In this document: positions 1-11,040 of the stretch, piece by piece
Position numbering within the stretch: position 1 is the stretch's first letter
How the letters are laid out: the number at the start of each line of letters is the position of its first letter
From: Geosiphon pyriformis
Lineage: Eukaryota > Glomeromycota > Glomeromycetes > Archaeosporales > Geosiphonaceae
Assembly: GCA_016748015.1 (NCBI GenBank)
Contig: JAAOMT010000070.1
Span: 312,420-376,419, forward strand
Length of the DNA stretch: 64,000 bases
Reading direction: 5' to 3'
Notes under the pieces: model-generated
What the model was told of the DNA's origin: nothing
Seen by the model: only the letters and a program-made list of their open reading frames with translations
Databases searched by the model: none
Position numbers and translations under genes: made by a program

Positions 1-420
1 TTGCTGGATCTTGTTCTTCTTCTTTTTTGACAAGCATCACAATTTTGCACATATTGGATGATGTTTGGATACATTGATGGCCAATAGTATTTCTTTCTGG
101 TTCTTTCCATGGTTGCTTCTTTATGAAAATGTTCTGCAGTTGGATCTGAATGCATGTTGAATAGTATTGTCTTTTTTTCTGGTTCTGTAATTACTCTGGT
201 TGATTAATCTGAATCTTTTTTATTTTTTCGATAAAGTATATTTTGGTGAATAATAAAATATTTGAATTGTTGTTTGATCTTTTTTTGTTCCAGTTGAGAT
301 AATTTCTCCTTAAACTGTTGAGTATCTATATAATGTTGAAGTTGTTGATATTTTTGTGTGTTCATCTTTTGTTATATTTTCATGAGTATTGTTTTGGTTT
401 TGTTATATTTTTGAGTTAAA
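1..420 (-). pseudogene. Integrase N-terminal fragment (HHCC zinc finger), copy A1
   Basis: Minus-strand translation between about 330 and 20 gives the gypsy pre-integrase region. It has a histidine pair (context HFHK), a YYWPSM stretch, and then a CDAC cysteine pair, which is the H-H-C-C zinc finger of retroviral-type integrases. The same stretch occurs in A3 near 57270-57410 and in family B near 44340-44460. The catalytic core lies beyond the window edge. At least one in-frame stop is present near 208. It would be part of the Gag-Pol polyprotein. Confidence 0.75.
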
Positions 421-426
421 ATGTTC

Positions 427-897
427 TTAGATTTGTCTCATTCGCAACAAACTGTCAGCATTTTTATTGTCTTTTCCCTTTTTATAATGTATGGTATAAG
501 TATGTGATAAAAGTGCCATTTTCCATCTTAACTGTCTTTCATCTCCAAATTCTTGTTTTTGGAGTGATGTCAATTCTTTGTGATCTGTGTACATCTCAAA
601 CTTTTGGCTCAAGTATTCTTTCCATTTCATAACTGCCCAATAGATTGCTAAATGTTCTAATTCTGGTGTTCTATAGTTCTTTTTGGCTGGTGTTAAACCT
701 CGGCTGGCATATGTGACTGGATGTTCTCTTTCATCTGGTTCTTTTTGAGATAGTACTGCTCCCAATGCTTGGCCTGATACATCAGTGGTAATAATGAATG
801 GTTTGCTATGATCTGGATAGATTAATACTGGAGTTTGAATAAGCTTTTTGCTGGGTTTCAGTCCATTCATATTTTGCATTTTTGGTTTAAAGATCAT
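427..897 (-). pseudogene. Ty3/gypsy RNase H domain, copy A1
   Basis: A 156-codon open stretch encoding a Ty3-type RNase H. It keeps the first-strand motif ITTDVSGQALGAVLS (first catalytic Asp), the ELEHLAIYWAV helix with its Glu, the MYTDHKEL motif with its Asp, and a C-terminal NADSL motif with the last Asp. The four acidic residues therefore look intact here, unlike in copy A3 where TDVS reads TNTS. The domain degrades the RNA strand of the RNA-DNA hybrid after minus-strand synthesis. It is one frame off the upstream RT. Confidence 0.85.
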
Positions 898-1804
898 TGA
901 GTGGTTGTGCTATCTTTGAAAAGTTTTTTATAAAGCGTCTATAATAGCTCGTGAATCCCAAGAATGATTTCAGCTTGGTTACGTTGGTTGGTATTGGAAA
1001 GTTCTTTACTATCTCTATTTTCTTTGGATCTGTTTTTATGCTGTCTTTGCTAACTATGTGTCCCAAGAATTTTAGTTCTGTTTTGCTAAAAAAACACTTT
1101 GTTGTATTCAATTTTAATCCTGCTTGTCATAGTCTTTTGAACATTTGTTGAAAATAATGTAGATGATCATCAAATGTTTTTGAGAACACATTGGTGTCAT
1201 TCAAGTATACAACTACTGATTTCCACAATAAGCCGGTATATACAATTTCTATTAGCCATTGGAATATAGCTGGAGTATTGGTTAAGCCGAATGGCATAAC
1301 TTTAAACTCAAAGTTTTCCTCTCTTGTGGTGAATGCCATTTTTTTTTTGTCGGCTGGATCCATGGCTACTTGCCAGTAACTACTATTCAAGTCTAATGTT
1401 GAGAACCATTTGTTTCCACTGAAAGCATCAAATAGTTCTTGTATCTGTAGAGTTGAATAGCTGTCTTCATAAATTACACTATTGAGTTTTCTGTAGTTTA
1501 CACAAAATCGGATTTTTCTATTCTTCTTATAGACAAGTACTATTGGTAACGACCATGGGCTCATTGATGGCTGAATTAACCCATTGTCAAGCATTTAGTT
1601 GATCTCTTGACGGATGATTTCATGACTGGCTGGTGGTATTTTGTATGCTCGCTGTTTGATTGGCATTGCATCTTCAGTCTTGATCTGGTACTGGATAATA
1701 TTAGTTCTGCCAAATTCGTTTTTACTGGTGAAGATGTCATTGAAATTATTGAGTAACATCTTTAGTTGCATCTGTTGAAGTGGGTTTAGATTTCTCATGT
1801 TCAT
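887..1804 (-). pseudogene. Reverse transcriptase domain, copy A1
   Basis: Three consecutive same-frame open blocks (1804-1595, 1594-1127, 1111-887) separated only by single stops. Visible RT blocks are the IRFCVNYRKLN motif (canonical CVDYRKLN with D to N), FSTLDLNSSYWQVAM carrying the first catalytic Asp, VMPFGLTNTPAIFQ, then VVVYLNDTNVFSK where the YLDD active site reads YLND, and the thumb/connection FLGHIVSKDSI. Loss of one YLDD aspartate should abolish polymerase activity. It follows the dUTPase in the same frame. Confidence 0.9.
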
Positions 1805-1843
1805 CTGTTTTAATTGTTCTGGCTGTAACAGATAACATTTGTT

Positions 1844-3178
1844 TCATCCATAGATGGTTTGTGATGTAATGTCCACATATTCACAAAGCTGTGGAAAATC
1901 TGAAATGCTGCTTGGTGCTTGATCTTCAATTTCTGTGGTTAAATATCTGAAAGTGGTTTCTTTCAGTATCTCTACAATATTTCCAGTGTTGTTGTAGATG
2001 GGAATTTTGATATAATTATGGCTCTTGGCTGGTATGTGTAGATTGATAAGTCCAATTTCTCTTGATTCACAAAGAGTTGCTTCTGCTTCAAAAATCTGTT
2101 CTTGCTCCTTCTCTCTCTTTTCTATTGCTAATATGTATTGGCTATATGGTGGAATAGAAATTGTTTGACCAGTTGAGATAATTTCTCCTTGGCCAATAAT
2201 TTTTTTTTCCACCATATTGATTGGTACATCTATTCTACCCATTGATCTAAATCCTTGTATCTCTTTTACTGTTATCCCTAACTCTTTTCTATTTTTCACT
2301 GACACTAACTGAGCTATTTTAACCAAAGGCAGAAATATTGTCTGTGCTATTCTTTCATTTGGCTCTATAACATAGGCCTTTTCTAAGTCATTTTGTAGCA
2401 TAGCAATGATATTTTTTACATATTCTGCATCAATTATTCCTCCTCTGATGTTTATTCTTCTTTTCGCTAAACTACTCCTCAAAGCTAGTTGAACCATTGT
2501 TGTTGTTAGAATTTCCAAGACTATTTTAAGATCTATGCAGGTGTGTGAATGTGGTTCCAATTTGATGGCATTTTTTCCTAGATACCTCAGATTAAATCCG
2601 GCATCAGTATCATGTGTGTGTTTCAGCATGATACCTTCATTATTATTGCTAAACCATTTTAGTTCTAATTCTCTGGTGAGGTCAAGAATTGCGATATATT
2701 GTTTATATTTTAAATTGAAGTTTGAATCTGAGTGGGAATTATCATCATTATTATTGCCATATTGGATGGAACTGGAACCAGTGTTTTTGTTGTCATCATT
2801 GTTGGAGTTTGAATCGGGATCGAATGGTAATTCTGATTCCGATGTGCAGCTGCTGATTAGTTCTTCCTCTTCGGAGATTGTGTAAATCATGTATGGTGGT
2901 AGATTGTAGATGAAATCACACTCATTACAGAATTGGAAGTCACATGGAATCAAACAGTGGTTACATAATTGGGTGTTGATTTCTTCCAAGCATTGCTCTT
3001 GCTCTTTTCTCATGGGTGCTAGATTTTGGTAGTGTTCATGGAATTCTTCTGGGGTATTTTCTAAGTCAATAAAGGCATCTGGGTTGAGAACCAAAACAAT
3101 GTCTGTTAGTTCTGGAGGGTTATTCTTGATCTTCAGAATTTCACTAGGCGAAGTGCCTTCTATTTTGGCATTGGCCAT
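1844..3178 (-). pseudogene. dUTPase-containing pol segment, copy A1
   Basis: A 444-codon open stretch between the protease region and RT, with the trimeric dUTPase signature in its middle (about 2620-2210). Motif 1 reads AGFNLR (usually AGxDL), motif 2 RSSLAKRR, motif 3 GGIIDAEY with the catalytic Asp retained, motif 4 IAQTIFLP, and a damaged glycine-rich motif 5 (IQGFRSMG). A CNHC/CNEC cysteine cluster near the start (about 2975-2905) belongs to the zinc-ribbon-like segment. The enzyme family hydrolyses dUTP to dUMP and limits uracil in nascent cDNA. The open frame here is longer than in A3, but motif 1 and motif 5 substitutions make activity doubtful. Confidence 0.9.
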
Positions 3179-3690
3179 TCACCAGATCTTGTCTTCGTCA
3201 TGTGGATAGCTGTCTAGGTGGAATATAGCTCAGTGCCATACTGCTGTGATGGGCGTACCATGACTCATCTAGTTGCTAATAAGAATCATGTACTGGCATG
3301 AAGTATTGCACATTTCTTCTCGACCAGGAATATTATTTCACATTCCTTTATCGAGTAATTGTTTACTGCAAGCGAGACATGATTTGTTGTCCTACTTGCC
3401 TTGTCTTTTTGGGTAGTCATATTATTTCCTATGGCAGAACTTGTAATAGTAATGGGTTCGCATCCAGTAGTCTTCATCTGGCACTACTCAAGCTCCTATT
3501 GAAAACAGTTTCTTCTCACAGTCTTTGTATTTGAGAGGTATATATGACAGCTCTTTTATTAGTTTATGTGAGTATTCCCTTTCCCAGCCACTAGTTATTT
3601 TTTTTGCAGTGGTAGTTTCTTCAGGTATGTCTTCTTTCCTTCCTTTCCTTTTTTTCTTGTTCTTTTCTTTCCAATCTAGAATTGGTAGCA
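2880..3690 (-). pseudogene. Cysteine-rich pol segment between protease and dUTPase, copy A1
   Basis: Minus-strand sequence colinear with 53860-54520 in A3 and 41047-41690 in family B. Cysteine pairs remain recognisable (KDCEKK near 3510, CNHC near 2970, CNEC near 2910), with stops between the open pieces. In family B this segment carries several CxxC pairs typical of zinc ribbons. Function is unknown. It may be a structural or nucleic-acid-binding linker preceding the dUTPase. Confidence 0.6.
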
Positions 3691-3889
3691 TTTCACTTTG
3701 GTTGTTGTCAGTCTAAGCATTGATGGTGGCTTTCCAGGTAAGTTCTTCTCTTTGTTTTTTCTTTCCATTATCGTTGTTGTCCCAGACAAATATTGGCAGC
3801 AGTTCATTGTAGTTGACGTCAGCCCACGAGACTTGGTATGCTTTTCAGGTGGGTTTTGCTTTTTCTTCCTCGAATTTGATAAGTGGTGT

Positions 3890-4597
3890 TAATAGTGTGG
3901 TAATAGGCTTAAAATGACCACATGTGGCTGGTACCTGTATGTGTCAACTGTTCCAGCTAAGCTGGAGCTCTTGGGTGTTCCAATCTAGTGTTGCATTGGT
4001 TTTAGACAGCCAGTTGTTTCCAATAAGTGCTTGGTATTGAGTGGCTTCTATAACAAGTACTTTGATTGGTACTATGATGTCATTGACTTCTATGGAGAAA
4101 TTATCAATCTCTCTAATGAGTGTTTTTGTTGCTCCATTAGCTGTAATAATCCTGGTGCTGGCAATGCAATCAACTCAGTAACCTAATTGATCCATGAGTT
4201 GTCTTGTGATGATACTGCCAGCTGATCCACTATTTAGAATCAGTTTGATGGAGTGACCATCAACTTTCACATTAGTGTACATCACAGTAGTGGGTTTCTC
4301 CTTGAGTGCTGCTTCATTGAACAAAGGTGGGTTGATGGTTTTTTCCAATTCAAAAGAAAAGATGGCTGCGAGAGATTCATTTTTGGTAATTGTTGCTGGT
4401 AGAATATTGTTGGTAAGTGTTGTTTGGGGTGGATTGGATTCCGAGTTGTTGGTAGTAGCATCTTCTGGGGTAACCAGGAGACTTAAATAGTTCTGGGAAT
4501 TTGGGTTTTGAGTAAAACCAGTACCCAGATTCCACTCTTGAGAGCCTGATGGTTGGTGAAAAGAGCTGGGGATCAGTTGATAAACAACCATTGCCAA
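3890..4597 (-). pseudogene. Retropepsin-like aspartic protease region, copy A1
   Basis: Open stretch 4597-4175 ends in the protease core. The segment VMYTNVKVDGHSIKLIL is followed by NSGSAGS, where the catalytic D-S/T-G reads NSG. That is a single D-to-N change relative to DSG in family B. The downstream half (4170-3890) holds the ALIGNDWL-type segment of the fold. The enzyme would mature the Gag-Pol polyprotein; here the catalytic Asp is lost. Confidence 0.82.
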
Positions 4598-4599
4598 TC

Positions 4600-6671
4600 T
4601 TCAGTTTTGAGTGATTCTAGGTTTTGGGTTTCCTGATATTATTTGAGTGGAGTTTTGGAGTGGTGTTTGAATTGGTTGTTGGGACTGATAAATTATTTGG
4701 GGCTGTGGCTGATAAATTGCTGGTGGCTGTGGTTGATAAATTGGAGGTTGATATATTGGTGGTTGATAGATTGGTTGCTGTGTTATTGGCAAGTAAGTGG
4801 TTTGATATTGGTCTTGATTTGGGTAGTGATTCTGAGTCTGAAATCTGTGATTGAAGTTTCAATATTGATTTTCTGATCATGGATTGTTGCTATAAAATTG
4901 ACAGTCAGCTCTAATGTGACCTTGTTTACCACAGTTGTGGCAAACGTGCATTTCTGGCTGTCATGGCTAATTGGTGGAAGATGATGGACGCATTTGATTT
5001 GGGAAATGATTTGCATTTCCTGAATTATTACATTGTTGGGTGGTTGATAGATTGCACGATTGTTTGCTAAGTATCCCTCTAGTTTCTGATTGATTGTATC
5101 ACTGAATTTTTCAGTTTGAAATTCAAGTCAGATGATCCATTCATTACTAAATTTACAGCTTGGATGTGGTTGGCTTTTAGCTTGGCTGCTTCAAAATCTC
5201 TAACATGGGTAATAGTGGTTGAGAGGTTAACTGGATGTATTGGATGTACTCGCTGAAGGATGCTATTGCACAATCTTCTAATGAACTGGTTCAAAATCTG
5301 TGGCACTGTAAAGTAATTAGCTTGGATTGTCTGAATTTGGTGCAGATTTCTATGGAAGCATTCCAAGTAAGTGGTGACTGCTTCTATGTTCTCTTGTTTA
5401 ATGGTGGTAAATGTATTGGTCAAGTGATTGATACTATTGTTATTACTAAAGTATCTCAAGAATTTTGTTTTGAATTCATTGAAGGTTTGTAGTTTGACAG
5501 TTAGGCTCTAATACCATGAGTTGGCAGTATCTTTAAGAAAATAGGAAATTGCTTGAAGGGCTCTACCATCATTCTATTTATTGGTCACTATAGCTTTTTC
5601 AATGTTATTGAGCCATATTTGGGCATCATCTTTTTCACCAGTAAAATTGTCAAGTTTTGCAATTAGTGCATAGACCATTGGATCTAAGTTGGGTTGTTGT
5701 GGTGGTAGTTGAAGTGGTTGTTGTTGTATGGGTTGTTGAGGTAATAGTTGAAATGGCAGTTGTATGGATTCAGCTATTGGATTAATCAGTGGTTGATTAA
5801 TGATGATTACTAGAGGTAAGTTTGGTTAATTAATTAAATTGGGATTTCAATTATCCTAAGTTGGCAGTGTCTAAATATTCGGAGTTTTGATTTCTGGATT
5901 TTCTGGGTTTAGATTTTGCTGTGTTTGAAGATTCAAGGTTTCAAATTTCGGGTTTTTAGTGATCAGGTTCTGGTAAGTGAATTCTTAATCTTTAGCTTCT
6001 TTTTCTTTCTCTTCTTCTGATTCCATTACTTTTCATGAATCAGAAATTCTGAAATTTGGGGGAGATGGTGGCAATCAAAGTCCTGATGGCATTGATGATT
6101 GTGAGTTAAATTCTTCAAAATACACGTTGTATGGTCCTAATAACTCTGCTTTCCTTTGTTTACTTTGGAATGAGAATTATTCAAATGCTGATGTTGTGTT
6201 TGATGTGGCCATGCTGGTAGATGTAATATTAATGGCACTTCTGGGTGTATAGTAGTATGATGAATTAGTTGGGGATTCAACTCTTATTTTCTTTCATGTA
6301 GGTGGTTGTATTTTTTTGGGTATTACTGCTGGTGTTTGCAGTTTTCCTTTGCCTTTGCTCATGTAAGTAATGGGATATCTTTGCTGTATGTGGTGTTTAA
6401 TTTCTTTGTTGATTTCCGTGATGATGGAGGCGAAATTGTGATTTGTTGGCAGGTTGGTATTTTGAATTAATTCACTGTAAAAGGCTTTTCTTGCCAATTT
6501 GATATTTACTAGTGTTCCTAACAGATAGGCAATTTTTTTGTTGACATAGAAATTGAAAGCTGATTCCACTGATATGTGGTTGTAATTTAATCTCAAATGT
6601 TGACAATAGTGTTGAAATAAAGATTTCACAAATTTTATATGGTTTGCTCCTATGTTTTCTGATTCTGCCAT
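4600..6671 (-). pseudogene. Gag polyprotein, copy A1
   Basis: Starts at ATG 6671 (MAESENIGANH) after the primer-binding region. Order on the minus strand: N-terminal helical domain (6671-6294), a stop-ridden linker rich in Pro and Gln, the conserved gag capsid region (5459-5079, TYLECFHRNLHQIQ), a CCHC-like knuckle near 4970-4910 (degraded), then a repetitive Tyr-Gln-Pro tail (4792-4601, YQPPIYQPP repeats). It is the only family-A copy here with ATG at the start; A2, A3 and family B have GTG at the same place. A frame change lies between 5080 and 4790. Confidence 0.85.
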
Positions 6672-6689
6672 TTTTAGATTTGTGTTGGT

Positions 6690-6730
6690 GCTGGTTCTCT
6701 ATAGGATTATACCTCACAGGGAGCACCAAA
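6690..6730 (-). promoter_or_regulatory. Primer-binding region and hairpin, copy A1
   Basis: Two bases after the LTR end the minus strand reads TGGTGCTCCCTGTGAGG, the normal position for the tRNA primer-binding site. It is flanked further in by AGCACC, which can pair with GGTGCT. The same GGTGCT...AGCACC arrangement is found in A2 and A3. The primer tRNA was not identified. Confidence 0.6.
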
Positions 6731-7091
6731 TGTTACAAGTAACTATTTTTGGTATTAGATTAAGTAACAAACCCATAACTTGGTGCTCTAATTTAGTTGC
6801 AATTGATAGTAATCTGAAGGTTTATGTCTGAAGAGTTTGTATCTGAAGGATTTGGTTGAGTTCTTTGTATAATGAACAGAGATTCAATGGTAATAGTTTT
6901 ATCCATAGCTTCTCAAAACTGCAGTTTCATCAATTTCTTTCTCAGCTTGATGGCTGGTATTTTTTCTGGTAAGCTATCCTCAATCAAGTGTTTTACTCTT
7001 ATTTCTGGGTCTTTTACCAGTCACGTTTATCCTGACATCAGTATCCTGTGCGTTAATCCTCAATAGAGTTAGTAAACAACAATAAAATCAA

Positions 7092-7094
<3 letters not shown>

Positions 7095-7174
<80 letters not shown>
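7095..7174 (+). repeat. 80-base poly(A) homopolymer inside LTR
   Basis: An uninterrupted A run. The equivalent place in the LTRs at 50281-50330 and 59600-59650 is a T-rich tract (plus-strand sense) broken by C residues. It is therefore an expanded LTR tract, not a retrotransposed mRNA tail. Its exact length may be affected by sequencing error. Confidence 0.9.
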
Positions 7175-7176
<2 letters not shown>

Positions 7177-7391
7177 AATAAGCCAAGGTAATTTACAAGT
7201 TAGTATTTCATCAATAGCCATGATCAAGAGTTATTGTTTCAGTGTGGTTAAGTATCAATTACTATCAACATAAAGTGTTGATAGTGACAGCAGGTTTGAG
7301 ATAACAAACAGTTATTTATTTGTGGTTTGGAAAGTTGTTTAGATGAAATCTAAATTGAGAGGTCTGTCTTTTCAGCTTCTAATCCTACTGC

Positions 7392-7399
7392 TATATATA
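7392..7399 (-). promoter_or_regulatory. TATA box of family A LTR (copy A1)
   Basis: TATATATA, conserved at the same LTR position in A2, A3 (both LTRs) and the solo LTR. Probable core promoter for the genomic RNA; about 270 bp from the LTR start. Confidence 0.6.
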
Positions 7400-7626
7400 C
7401 ATAATTGAGATTCCTCAATTCCTCAATTCTTTACAACAGGAAACCTGCAATTCCTTTAAGAGGAATCCTGGAATTCTGGAATTCTGGAATTCTTTGTGAG
7501 AATCCTATAATTCCTGAAATCCTGCAATTCTTGAGAGGAATCCTGGAATTCCACATTTTACTACATCTATTTCTGATTGGCTAATAACTATGCTAATATA
7601 TATTCTCTATATTTTTATGAGTAACA

Positions 7627-8165
7627 GTGTGTAGTAATTTGTTTTTCTGATGAAGCATTTAAAATAACTGCTATTGGTTCTGTTCCAGTTTTTAAGAATG
7701 TAAATTTGCATTGGACTGGTTTTTTTTTGGCTTGTTGTGTTCAGTATAAACAAATTGATTATATTTTTAATGTGTGTTCAGTAAGTGAAAATCCTGGTAG
7801 TTGTGGCAAACATATGATGACTTTTCAAGATTAAGCCTATTTAGTTATTATATATATAAAAAAGCAGGCACCAATTGTTTATTCAATGTCTTTTGGTGAA
7901 AAAACTTGGGTTTAGGTTGCTAATAATTCTGCTTCTTGTGTAATGTTTTTGGTCTTTCTCAGTACTAATTTGTTTTTGGATGTTAAATCTCTTCTGCCAG
8001 TTTTTTTGAAAGTAAATTATAAGTTTGTCACTCTTAAGTGCAGTCTTGTCAGTCTTGCAAACAAGTAAACAAGTTGACTAAAAGATTAAATACACTTGGA
8101 CCAATAATTTTTTAGCCTAGGCCTGAATGTTAATCATTAATAACTCTTTCATTACAAAATCAAAG
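7627..8165 (+). pseudogene. LINE ORF1 C-terminal part (zinc-knuckle region), LINE1
   Basis: In-frame translation begins CVVICFSDEAF and passes through a cysteine-rich stretch (LACCVQYKQIDYIFNVC, then GSCGKH) that looks like a decayed gag-type zinc knuckle. It continues into a Ser/Val-rich tail. LINE2 carries the matching region at 17745-18250. In such LINEs ORF1 binds the element RNA. It is interrupted by stops and incomplete at the 5' side because of the A1 insertion. Confidence 0.7.
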
Positions 8166-8359
8166 AGCAGATACAGTAATGAGTAAGAGTTTGGGTGTAG
8201 TCACTAATAATAAAACTATTATAAAAGTGATAAATATTGATTTTTTAGTTGTTTTAAAACTAGAAAAGACTTTGAATAGTTTATCAAACATAATTATAGA
8301 TTTGATGGCCAAAATAGACAATGCTAATTTGGGTGTAAAAAATTTTTCTTTTCAATAAC

Positions 8360-9113
8360 TGATTTAATTTGGAAATTTGCTATATGTAATATTTATAGTA
8401 TTAATGTTTCTGCAAAACAGGAAGACATTGTTTATTGGCATATGAGTTTGGATAACATAGTTTCTTTTATTATAAAAACAAAGTTGAGATCTAGTATCAA
8501 ATTATGGGTTGTTAATAAGTTTAAAGGAGTATGAATATTCACATTTAGTTTGAAAAAGAGTTTTCTTGGTGCTGATATGACCATTATTATGAACAATTCT
8601 TTGGCTTGTTATGTGTTTAAAGTTGAGAAAATTTTTAGTCAGGTTATTTTAGTATGACTTCTGTTTAAAGATAAGCTTTTGGTTACAGTTTTGAGTTTGT
8701 ATGCTGATGTTTCTTTTGAAACTAGGTTTGGCCTGGCTTCTGAGATCAATTTTCTCATTATTAAAACTGTTAATTCCAATACTTTTGTGGTCTTGGGTGG
8801 AGATTTCAATGAAAATAGATTTGGTAAGAGTACAAGTTTTAAGTTATGCTTGGATCTGGATCTAATCAACTTATTTAGTGGGTGTCCATTGGTCAATGCT
8901 CTAACTTGGAGCAATTTGAAGAGTATTAAGAAAATTATAGATTATATTTTTGTTAGTAAGAGCTTATTATTAATAGTTGCTAATTATGGTGTTGATTTTG
9001 TATCTTTTTTTTTTGACACTGATTACAAAACTGTCATGGTGTTGATTGGTTTGGGTGGACTCTTAAATGTTTGCTTAAATGATTTACACAAACAGACTAA
9101 TAAAAATCATTAG
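8360..9113 (+). pseudogene. LINE ORF2 AP endonuclease domain, LINE1
   Basis: The 144-codon open block from 8679 carries the C-terminal half of an exonuclease-endonuclease-phosphatase fold: VVLGGDFNENRFG (catalytic GDFN), ALTWSNL, KIIDYIFVSKSL, and TDYKTV in the place of the usual SDH motif. The N-terminal half lies upstream in stop-containing frames. The enzyme nicks target DNA for target-primed reverse transcription. LINE2 repeats the block at 19791-20249 (GGDFN reads GENFN there). Confidence 0.85.
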
Positions 9114-9115
9114 AA

Positions 9116-11040
9116 GTTTAAAATTAAGGACACAGATAGTGCCAAATAGATACAATTTAAAGATTGCTCTTCTGCCAAGCTTTTGGTAGTAGGAAATGAA
9201 TTCTTAAATGCTAAGACTCATGGTAATTTAGATGCTATGTGGTTGCTGTTGAAAAAAATAATAGTGGAGTCAGTTAATAAGATATTTTCTAAGCTTTGGT
9301 TTAGTGAATTTTAGTTTTTAAGAAACAAACAGTCTTCTAAGTTTTTTGGATTGGAATTATTAATTGCCAAGATTGTTAAAAAATTGTGTTTAAGTAACAT
9401 GCTTGAAGTTGATTGTCTTGTAAGGAGATAGTTAACTTTAAATGGTATTAAAGCTTATATAATTATAGACATGATTTGTATAGGTAGTAAGTTACCAAAA
9501 ATTTTTAGACATTTGTCATTAATTTATAAAGAGTACAGAAGATCTAAGATATATGAGTTAAAGTTGACTGAAAAAGTGTCTATAAGGAAGGTAATTGAGA
9601 AGCATAAGAAAAGTTTTAGTTCTAACAAGAGTGGCATAATTGGAAGCATTCTGGATTGGCCATTTTACAAAATAATTCTAGATTATTTAATAGTAGATAA
9701 GGAATTGGTTTTGGAATTAGAAAAGATAAAGCTTAGTCTAGATAAGATAATAGAGAGTTGGATGAGAAAGTAAGTTGTATTTATGACTATGTTTGGTCTT
9801 TGGGCTTGCCAATATGCTCTATTAGATTATGTTAAAGATGATGTTTTTTTTAGCATAATAAAAAAAATTGGTATGAAAAAATTGCAGTTGGTAATTAATA
9901 ATTTGTCTAATGACGAAACTGTTGGCTTGTTTGGCATTTCTAATGAACTTTGAAAGCATAGTGGTAATAAGATAGTGGAGTTTCTGTTAAAATTGCTAAA
10001 TGTATATTTGTTTATTAATAACATGTTTACTTTATGAAAAAAAGCTTGAGTCTTAATAATTCCTAAATTTTATGACTAAAATGGGGTTCTAATGATTATT
10101 TAATCTATTGTTTTAATCAAAACTGCCAGAAAAATTTTTTTAAGGTTCTATCTAATCAGATCTCTGTAGCATGTAGTAAGTTTGGTGTTTTTTGAAGTGA
10201 TAATTTTTCAGTTTTGAAGAGTACATTTACTTAGTTTTCTGTTTTTACTATTGGATTAATGATTAAAGATACTCTTAAGAAAAATAGAAAACTTTGATTG
10301 ATCTTACAAGATATATGCAAAGTTTATGACTCAATTAGTTGGTATTACTTAAAAACTAGCTTATAATAGATTAAAATATGTAATAGGTTTATCAAATTTT
10401 TTGGCAACATATATAAAGACAGAATTAATAGGGTAATAACTAATTTTGGCCTTTCAGGTGGTTATAGAGTGCATAATGATTTAGATCAAGATGAGATCTT
10501 TTTATCTTTTTTTTGGAGAATTTTTTATGATCCACTCTTGTGTAAAATTAAAAGATATGAACATTTGTGTGAGTACCAGATTGATATTAAGTTTGTAGTA
10601 AAATCTGACAAAATTGAAAATAATAATGAGATGTCTTTTTTTTTTGTAGTTGATGTATTTGTTGATAACACAATTTAGGTTGAGAATTGCCAAGTTTCTA
10701 CTCAGTATGCTTTGAATATTATTAATGAGTTTTTTATGATCAACAATAAAAAAACAGTGGTTATTCTAATTAATTAAGATATTAAGATTGCTTTATTGAG
10801 TATCAATGATCAGCCAATTTCTATTGCCAAGAAAAGTAAAACACATAGATATTTGGGTATTTTTTTGTTGACTGAAAGATTGTTCAAGCTGAATATGATT
10901 AAGACTTATTTTGATGTTCATTTTTTTATTAATGTGGTATTCAAGAAAACTATTATAGATAAACAGTTCTCTTATTTAATATAAACTGTTTTACAGCCCA
11001 TAATCAGTTATAAAATGCAGTTTAGTTTTATTTTATCAAG
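9116..11040 (+). pseudogene. LINE ORF2 reverse transcriptase region, LINE1
   Basis: Broken into short open pieces. The recognisable core is at 10440-10680. LSGGYRVHNDLDQDEIF is followed by FFWRIFYDPLLCKIKRYE, then FFFVVDVFVDNTI where the RT active site (F/YxDD) reads FVDN. The block at 10796-10984 (PISIAKKSKTHRYLGIFL) is the downstream palm/thumb boundary of this LINE type. Loss of the second active-site Asp indicates a dead copy. LINE3 has the same region on the minus strand at 27730-28970. Confidence 0.82.

Larger units (their letters stand above)
1..7626 (-). mobile_element. Ty3/gypsy LTR retrotransposon, family A copy A1 (truncated by window edge)
   Basis: Read on the minus strand the order is 5' LTR (7626-6731), primer-binding region, gag, protease, cysteine-rich segment, dUTPase, RT, RNase H and the start of integrase, where the window ends. 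RT before integrase defines Ty3/gypsy order. The sequence is colinear with copy A3 (49817-60012) on the other strand over about 7.6 kb. Most of pol stays in one frame with scattered stops; net frame changes occur near 4800-5080 and near 890. The right flank is LINE sequence beginning GTGT. The element is non-autonomous in its present form: stops, a protease D-to-N change and an RT YLDD-to-YLND change are visible. Confidence 0.93.
6731..7626 (-). repeat. Family A LTR, 5' LTR of copy A1 (896 bp)
   Basis: Read on the minus strand it begins TGTTAC and ends GTAACA, the perfect 6-bp terminal inverted repeat shared by all family-A LTRs here. It is colinear with the LTRs at 35025, 49817 and 59134 and with the solo LTR at 30897. 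It contains a GGAATTCC-rich block, a TATATATA box (7399-7392) and a pure 80-base A run (7095-7174) where the other copies have an interrupted pyrimidine tract on the opposite strand. Immediately outside is GTGT, which is also the last 4 LINE bases at the A3 right junction. Confidence 0.95.

Noticed and set aside
7095-7174. Poly(A) run as the tail of a retrotransposed mRNA or LINE
   Set aside because: It lies inside an LTR that continues on both sides and corresponds to a pyrimidine tract (opposite strand) in the other family-A LTRs.
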